The translations under genes were made by a program, and so were the position numbers. Below the pieces are notes generated by a model, which saw nothing but the letters and a program-made list of their open reading frames with translations, did not search any database and was not told the DNA's origin. 64,000 nucleotides of DNA from NCBI GenBank assembly GCA_037045185.1, contig JBAOHQ010000014.1, positions 372,001 to 436,000 on the forward strand, read 5' to 3'. This document shows positions 59,146-64,000 of this stretch, in pieces. This stretch comes from JAKOUY01 sp037045185 (GTDB taxonomy: Bacteria; Actinomycetota; Acidimicrobiia; Acidimicrobiales; Ilumatobacteraceae). Numbering within the stretch: position 1 is the first letter of the stretch; every line of letters starts with the position of its first letter.

Positions 59146-59989
59146 CACAACCCCTCTGCTTGAAATCCGCGGCCTCTCCGTCACCATCCCCACGCCGGAA
59201 GGCGATGTCCATGCCGTGCGCGCCGTCGACCTGGAAATCGGCCGCGGCGACATCCACGGCCTGATCGGCGAATCCGGTAGCGGCAAGACGATGACCGGCA
59301 TGGCGATGCTGGGGCTGGTGCCCAAGGGCAGCCGCATGGGCGCCGCGCGGTTCCACTTCGACGGGCAGGACCTGCGGCAGCAGGCCAGCCGCCTGCGCGG
59401 GCGGCGGATCGGCATGATCTCGCAGGACCCGGCGGCGGCGCTGAACCCGGTGCTCAGCATCCGACGTCAGATCGACGACGTGCTGCGCACCCACCGAGAC
59501 CTGCCGCGCGTCGCGCGCCGGGCCGAGGCGCTGGCGCTGCTGGCAGCGACCGGCCTGCCCGACCCGGAAAAGGTGCTGCGCAGCTATCCGCACCAGCTGT
59601 CGGGCGGGATGCAGCAGCGCGTGGTGATCGCCCAGGCGCTGGCGACCGGCGCGGATTTCCTGATCGCCGACGAGCCGACCACCGCGCTGGACGTCTCGGT
59701 CGCCATGCAGGTGCTGGCGCTTCTGCGCCGGCTGGTGGCCGAGCGGAACCTGACCGTACTGATGATCACCCACGACATGGATGTCATCGCCGAGGCCTGC
59801 GACCGCGTGACCGTCCTTTACGCCGGCCGTTCGGTCGAGACCGGCCCGGTGGAGGAGGTGCTGCACCGTCCGGCCCATCCCTATACCCGCGCGCTGCTGG
59901 CGGCGCTGCCCGATGCCGCGCCGAGGGGCGCGCGGCTGGCGGTGGTCGAGGGCAACTTCCTCGACCCGGAACCCGGGGATGCGGTATGA
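59132..59989 (+). CDS. ABC transporter ATP-binding protein (DppD-type)
   Basis: A GTG at 59132 overlaps the permease end. GLIGESGSGKTMTGMAMLGL (Walker A), RIGMISQDPAAALNPVLSIR (Q-loop), YPHQLSGGMQQRVVIAQAL (signature) and DFLIADEPTTALDVSVAMQV (Walker B), VLMITHDMDVIAEACDRV (H-loop), HPYTRALLAALPD (oligopeptide/dipeptide C-terminal motif). 285 aa, intact. Confidence 0.93.
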   Translation: MPLPDTTPLLEIRGLSVTIPTPEGDVHAVRAVDLEIGRGDIHGLIGESGSGKTMTGMAMLGLVPKGSRMGAARFHFDGQDLRQQASRLRGRRIGMISQDPAAALNPVLSIRRQIDDVLRTHRDLPRVARRAEALALLAATGLPDPEKVLRSYPHQLSGGMQQRVVIAQALATGADFLIADEPTTALDVSVAMQVLALLRRLVAERNLTVLMITHDMDVIAEACDRVTVLYAGRSVETGPVEEVLHRPAHPYTRALLAALPDAAPRGARLAVVEGNFLDPEPGDAV

Positions 59990-59992
59990 CCG

Positions 59993-60793
59993 ATGCAGCC
60001 CATCCTTGAGGTTAAGGACCTGCTGATCCGCTATCGCGCGGGCCTGTTCGCACCGCGCCCGAAACCCGCCGTCAACGGCGCCAGCTTCCGGCTGGACCGC
60101 GGCGCCACTCTGGGGATCGTCGGCGAAAGCGGCTCGGGCAAGACCAGCCTCCTGCGCGCCATCCTGCGGCTTCTGCCGGTCGAAGGCGGCTCGATCCGGC
60201 TGGACGGACAGGACTGGCTGTGCCCTGCAGGGCCGGACGTTGCGGCAGGCGCGGCAGCGGCATCGGCGTGGTGTCGCAGAATCCGTTCCTGTCGCTCAGC
60301 CCGCGGCTGACCGTCGCCGAAATCCTGGCCGAGCCGATGCTGGCCGCGGGCCGCCGCCCCGGCCCGGCCATGCGCGACCGGATCGCCGCGCTGCTGTCGG
60401 ACTGCGGCCTGCCCGCCGCCTTCCTCGACCGCCGCGCGCGGGAACTGTCGGGCGGGCAGGCGCAGCGCGTCGCCATCGCCCGGGCGCTGGCGCTGGAGCC
60501 GCGGCTTCTGGTGCTGGACGAGCCGACCTCGGCGCTGGATGTCTCGGTGCAGGCGCAGATCCTGAACCTGCTGTCGGACCTGAAGGAGCGGCACGACCTG
60601 TCGATGCTGTTCGTCACCCACAACCTGAAGGTCGTCGCCCATGTCGCCGACAGCCTCTTGGTGATGCGGCGCGGCAATGTCGTCGAATTCGGCCCGACCG
60701 AGCAGGTCGTCCACGCCCCGGCGCAGCCCTACACGCGCGAGCTTCTGTCCTTCGGCTTCCACGCCCGCACCGCAAGAGAGGAGGCGCTCCTGA
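59993..60793 (+). CDS. ABC transporter ATP-binding protein (DppF-type)
   Basis: MQPILEVKDLLIRYRAG, TLGIVGESGSGKTSLLRAIL (Walker A), after a break near 60225 IGVVSQNPFLSLSPRLTVAE, RELSGGQAQRVAIARALALE (signature), LLVLDEPTSALDVSVQAQIL (Walker B), MLFVTHNLKVVAHVADSL and AQPYTRELLSFG. The reading frame expected at the end stops at TGA 60791-60793, sharing two bases with the racemase ATG, so another break lies before it. Confidence 0.88.
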
Positions 60794-61522
60794 TGCCCAG
60801 GATCCGCGTGCTGTCCGCCACCACCGGCACCACCGAAATGCCCTCCGCCGATGAAGGGCCTGTCGCGGCGGCGGGCTGGAGCTGAGCTTCGACCGCATCC
60901 GGCTGCGGTCCGGCCTCGATCGAAAGCCTCTGGGAAGAGGCGGCCTGCGTCGAGGATCTGGTGCGTTGCGGCTCTGGTCGCGCAGGAAGAGGGGATCGAG
61001 GGGCTGGTGGTCAACTGCATGGGCGATCCCGGCGTTGACGTGATGCGCGAGATCCTGACGATCCCGGTCTTCGGCCCGGCGCAGACCGCGATGGGGGTGG
61101 CCGCCATGCTGGGGCGCAAATTCTGCGTCCTGACCGTGCTGGACCGGTCCCGCCCGCTGGTTGACGACCAGGTGCGCAAGTTCGGGCTGGAGTCGCGCTA
61201 TGCCGGCTGCGAGGTGATCGAGATCCCGGTCCTCGACTTCGGCAACGACCCGGACGAGACGCTGCGCCACCTGCACGAGGCCGCCCGGGCGGCGGTCGAG
61301 ACCCGCAAGGCCGATGTGCTGGTGCTGGGATGCACGGGCTGGACCGGGCTGGGTGAGAAGATCAGGGTGTTCCTGGCCGGGCTCGACCATGACGTTCCGG
61401 TGATCGACCCGCTGCCGGTGACGATCCGCACCCTCGGCGCACTCCTGGAGGAGGGGCTGGCACATTCCAAGACCGCCTATCCCTTCCCAAAGGCGATCCC
61501 CGAAATCAGATATTCTCGGTAG
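60793..61522 (+). CDS. Asp/Glu racemase superfamily (hydantoin racemase-like)
   Basis: MPRIRVLSATTGTTEMPSAD, then in shifted frames RCGPASIESLWEEAACVEDL, IEGLVVNCMGDPGVDVMREI (first catalytic Cys in NCMGDPG), TIPVFGPAQTAMGVAAML, DVLVLGCTGWTGLGEKIRVF (second Cys in LGCTG) and VIDPLPVTIRTLGALLEEGL. The two-Cys layout with NCMGDPG is the hydantoin-racemase type, which interconverts hydantoin enantiomers so a stereospecific enzyme can use both. Breaks near 60880, 60910 and 60965. Last gene of the operon. Confidence 0.88.
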
Positions 61523-61639
61523 TCCAGCCTGAACAAAGGCATTGTCAAAGGAGCTCGAGTTGCGCCCGTACGACTCGGTGATGTCAGAGGAACTGAGGTT
61601 GAGGCGGGGCATGGGGCAGGTTAGCTTCCTGCATGCGCC
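61523..61639. other. intergenic stretch before the IS6 fragment
   Basis: No gene seen. GGCATTGTCAAAGGAGCTCG near 61540 could be part of the IS6 left end, but no partner repeat was found. Confidence 0.3.
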
Positions 61640-61704
61640 AACCGCTCCCCCTTCCGCTACTTCAAAACAAGCCCTGAGATCATCCGGCTGGCGGTGATGC
61701 TCTT
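61640..61704 (+). pseudogene. N-terminal fragment of an IS6-family transposase
   Basis: CANRSPFRYFKTSPEIIRLA-VML is the conserved N-terminus of Rhodobacterales IS6 transposases. It is cut at VML by IS3 copy 2. The next residues expected (YVRFPLSLRNVEDL) appear after the IS debris at 63114. Confidence 0.75.
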
Positions 61705-61774
61705 GGTAATCCTCCCCATGGTTAAGGGGATGCAGAAGTAGAATTTTCTCGGCAGGATGGACGAGGAGATTCCG

Positions 61775-62038
61775 ATGAAGAAGAGCCGTTTCACCGAAGC
61801 CCAGATCATGGGCGTGCTGCGCCAGGCTGAGGGCGGGATGCCCGTTCCCGAGCTGTGCCGCGAGCATGGGATCAGCAGCGCGACGTTCTACAAGTGGCGG
61901 GCCAAGTATGGCGGCATGGATGCGTCCATGATGAGCCAGATGAAGGCCCTCGAGGACGAGAACCGGCGGCTGAAGCGCATGTTTGCCGATCTCAGCATGC
62001 AGGCCGACCTGCTTCGAGAGGCTCTTGGAAAAAAGTGA
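61775..62038 (+). CDS. IS3 transposase OrfA (HTH), copy 2
   Basis: Protein sequence identical to copy 1 OrfA. It ends at the AAAAAAG slippery site followed by the TGA at 62036-62038. Confidence 0.88.
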   Translation: MKKSRFTEAQIMGVLRQAEGGMPVPELCREHGISSATFYKWRAKYGGMDASMMSQMKALEDENRRLKRMFADLSMQADLLREALGKK

Positions 62039-62862
62039 CGCGGCCAGCTCGACGCCGGGAGTTGGCCGAGAAGGCGGTGGCGACGAAGGGTGTCAGCATC
62101 GCGCTGGCGTGCCGCGCGTTCGGCGTCAGCGAGACCTGTTTCCGCTACAGTCCGAGGCGCGACGAAGAGAACGAGATGATCGCCGACCTGCTGGTGGGGC
62201 TGACCAATGTCCACAAGACGTGGGGGTTCGGGCTGTGCTTCCTCCACCTGCGGAACGTGAAGGGGCATGTCTGGAACCACAAGCGGGTTCACCGGATCTA
62301 CTGCGAACTGGAGCTGAACCTGCGCATCAAGCCGCGGCGACGGCTGAAGCGCGAGAAGCCCGAGGAACTGGCCGTGCCGGATGCCCCGAACCTGGTCTGG
62401 TCGATGGATTTCATGGCGGACCGCTTGGCCGACGGGCGGCAATTCCGGCTTCTGAACGTGCTAGACGACTTCAATCGCGAGGGCCTGGGGATCGAGGTCG
62501 ACTTCTCGCTGCCCGCCGAACGGGTCGTCCGCTCCCTGAACCAGATCATCGAATGGCGCGGAAAGCCCCTGGCGATCAGGGTCGACAACGGCCCCGAATA
62601 CGTCAGTTCCACGCTGATGACCTGGGCCGAGAAGCAGGGCATCGCCCTGACATACATCCAGCCCGGCAAGCCGCAGCAGAACGCCTATGTCGAGCGTTAC
62701 AACCGGACGGTCCGCCACGAATGGCTCGACCTCTACATCTTTGAAACCATCGAGGAGGTGCAGCAGATCGCCACCGAATGGCTATGGACCTACAACAACG
62801 AACGCCCGAATATGGGCATCGGCGGCGTTACACCCGCCATGAAGCTGAAAATGGCCGCGTGA
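62031..62862 (+). CDS. IS3 transposase OrfB (DDE), copy 2
   Basis: Identical in translation to copy 1 OrfB, with MDFMADRLADG, VDNGPEY and YVERYNRTV catalytic blocks intact. Expression as an OrfAB fusion by -1 frameshift is expected. The start is approximate. Confidence 0.88.
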
Positions 62863-62901
62863 GTTCTACGGTCGCGCCCCGTTAAAACGGGGAGGATTAC
62901 C

Positions 62902-63112
62902 CATCCCGCCATACTTGGCCTTCAGCTTGTAGAACGTCGCGGGGCTCAGCCCATGCTTCCGGCAGAGCTCGGAGGTCGGCAACCCAGCCTCCTGCTCTTT
63001 GATCATCCCGATGATTTGCGCCTCGGTGAAACGGCTTTTCCTCATGTCGTCTGCTCCTTCTCAGGTTGGGCAGACTCTACATCACGGCGAGGGAACTTCC
63101 GGGGGGCAGGTC
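62902..63112 (-). pseudogene. remnant of a second, different IS3 element (orfA start and right end)
   Basis: On the minus strand from 63045: MRKSRFTEAQIIGMIKEQEA, GLPTSELCRKHGLSPATFYK and LKAKYGGM, where it is cut by IS3 copy 2. The outer end TGACCTGCCCCCCGGAAGTT (reading inward from 63112) is its inverted repeat. This end resembles that of the IS3 at 808. Confidence 0.75.
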
Positions 63113-63113
63113 A

Positions 63114-63210
63114 CTCTGCATCCAATTCCCGCTGTCGTTGCGCAATGTCGAGGACCTTCTGCATGAACGCGGCATCGAGATCAGCCACGAGACGGTACGG
63201 TTCTGATGGA
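63114..63210 (+). pseudogene. IS6-family transposase fragment (middle)
   Basis: FPLSLRNVEDLLHERGIEIS and HETVRF followed by a stop codon (TGA where TGG, Trp, is expected). It continues the fragment at 61640-61704 after the nested IS3 insertions. The rest of the transposase is absent here. Confidence 0.75.
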
Positions 63211-63310
63211 GCAATAGCCAGTTTCCTAAACGAAGTTTCGGATGGAGGATAGGGAGTATTTTTTAATATTATCAATGCATTGAGACTTGGAGAAGGTTCG
63301 ACGTCAGACC

Positions 63311-63405
63311 CATCCCCTCCGCCACTTGCCCCCGCGAAAGCGTTCTCCCGATCCGGCTGAGGCCGGATTTTTCCGTTGTTTTCGAGGGTTATGCGGGTGA
63401 GGCTG
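63311..63405. repeat. right direct repeat (att-like): degenerate tRNA-Ser 3' end plus terminator
   Basis: Matches 22711-22805 in the same orientation. It includes CCTCCGCCACTTGCC and a degenerate T-arm (GGTTCGA) just before. The upstream tRNA body is missing. Confidence 0.8.
63351..63372 (+). terminator. second copy of the tRNA-Ser terminator
   Basis: ATCCGGC-TGAG-GCCGGAT plus a T-run, differing from 22751-22772 only in one loop base. Confidence 0.7.
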
Positions 63406-63669
63406 AGCACCGCCGCCAGCGCCAGGAGGCCCGAAGGCGGTCTCTCAGGGTCGATATTCTCCGGACCTCTCGACTGCGTGGTTTTGGTGTAAAGCGCGCA
63501 AGCATCTGAAATCTAAAGACTGTCTTGTAGCCTGACCTGAACACTTCGACGCCGGTCGCATCCGCGAGAAGGAACAGAAATCGAACAGGATCGATGAGGT
63601 CGCTTGGGTGACCACCTATGCGGCCATGTTCCGGCTTTGTCCGAAACGGCCCTTGTGTTAGAATTACAA

Positions 63670-63846
63670 TCAAAAACAGTGAGGTGACACGATGTCGGGG
63701 CTGCCCGGCAGATCGCGACGATGGAGCCTGAAGCGATATCCGAGCCGGTGAAGGGCGCGGCGCAGGGCGAGTTCAGGCTTCGTGTCCTTCTGGCGGACCA
63801 TCGACATTATGTACGAGCGGCCGTCCGCAGTGACGTGGTCAGCCAT
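63670..63846 (-). pseudogene. vsr: very-short-patch-repair endonuclease Vsr, C-terminally truncated
   Basis: ADHVTADGRSYIMSMVRQKD, TKPELALRRALHRLGYRFRL and HRRDLPGSPDIV form the N-terminal Vsr half up to the catalytic Asp. The frame then diverges to SPHCF and stops, so the zinc site and the FxHGCFWH region are missing. 58 of ~145 residues remain. Truncation lies at the edge of the att-like segment. It overlaps the upstream gene by TGATG. Confidence 0.8.
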
Positions 63847-64000
63847 CACGATGGACGCATGGGACTTGCCTGGGACGGATCGCTGGGGCTCTTCGGAACC
63901 GCGCGGATCCCACGGAAGCTCCCCCGTTGCGTCCGCGTTTCCACGACGACCTCGCCATTGTCGACATACGCCCGCCGGATGGGCGCCTTGGTCAGGACGG
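63846..64000 (-). CDS. C-terminal part of an unidentified protein (runs off the window)
   Basis: The last 50 residues read VLTKAPIRRAYVDNGEVVVE, TRTQRGSFRGIRAVPKSP and end SPMRPS. The stop overlaps the vsr start. In Vsr loci the upstream gene is often a cytosine methyltransferase, but this tail is not recognisable as one. Confidence 0.4.
   Translation of the reverse strand, partial: VLTKAPIRRAYVDNGEVVVETRTQRGSFRGIRAVPKSPSDPSQASPMRPS

Larger units (their letters stand above)
61705..62901 (+). mobile_element. IS3-family element, copy 2 (plus orientation)
   Basis: Ends GGTAATCCTCCCC (61705) and GGGGAGGATTACC (62889-62901), 1197 bp. Flanks CTCTT and CATCC share no duplication, unlike copy 1. 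It lies inside IS6 and next to a fragment of a different IS3, so the flanks have been rearranged or deleted after insertion. Confidence 0.9.

Overview
The window is a GC-rich alphaproteobacterial sequence. From about 9.4 kb onward it looks like Rhodobacterales, close to Paracoccus or Rhodobacter. The evidence is the SPOR protein / D-Ala-D-Ala carboxypeptidase / tmk / holB / tatD / MBL-hydrolase gene order, a PPK2 gene preceded by an FNR-type box, and the tRNA and transposase types. The first ~9.4 kb (RTX tail, an HGG-motif protein, IS3, a tRNA-Val-type integrase with an IS21 inside it, copper-chaperone genes) looks more rhizobial. It may be acquired DNA or a chimeric join; I cannot decide which. 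Single-base frame breaks are very frequent in 1-9 kb and 16.8-21.4 kb, and scattered elsewhere. They hit tmk and holB, which are essential, so many 'pseudogenes' here are probably consensus errors rather than decay. Coordinates of broken genes are outer limits.

Layout. 1-6.8 kb: remnant of an integrative element. Its tyrosine integrase is cut by an IS21 with a 7-bp target duplication, and it ends at a tRNA-Val 3' fragment. 7.2-9.4 kb: SCO1-like and PCuAC copper chaperones for cytochrome oxidase, and small DUF2946-like proteins. 9.5-22.5 kb: core chromosome with a chemoreceptor, glutathione S-transferase, LuxR-type regulator fused to an alpha/beta hydrolase, PPK2, tRNA-Leu, AEC permease, then the minus-strand SPOR-dac-tmk-holB-tatD-MBL operon with overlapping stop/start codons. 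A tRNA-Ser(TGA) follows at 22.6 kb.

From 22.7 to 63.4 kb lies a ~40.6-kb accessory island bounded by direct repeats of the tRNA-Ser 3' end plus its terminator. It has four parts. (a) A defence block, 23.1-31.8 kb: a DUF5131/three-Cys protein with its TcmP partner, then a DUF262/DUF1524 restriction-like gene in line with hsdR, a half-length hsdS and hsdM. (b) A serine-recombinase cassette (31.8-34.3 kb) and an unrecognised 722-residue protein. (c) A satellite- or plasmid-like block (36.7-48.3 kb): Com-like zinc ribbon, sigma-like protein split by an IS3 element, AlpA-like HTH, primase-helicase, a membrane protein coupled to a ClpP/COG3904-fold protease-like protein, ParB-methyltransferase, two terminase-small-subunit-like genes and a resolvase. 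No capsid or large terminase genes are visible. (d) Small chromosomal-type genes (including an SRAP/YedK peptidase), then an IS-flanked catabolic operon (52.5-61.5 kb): Lrp regulator, hydantoinase/oxoprolinase, DUF917, a five-gene Dpp-type ABC importer and an Asp/Glu-hydantoin racemase.

Two nearly identical IS3 copies in opposite orientation (37.3 and 61.7 kb) bracket 23 kb and could mediate its inversion. The right end holds nested IS6/IS3 debris, the second att-like repeat and a truncated Vsr endonuclease. No rRNA or CRISPR array was seen.
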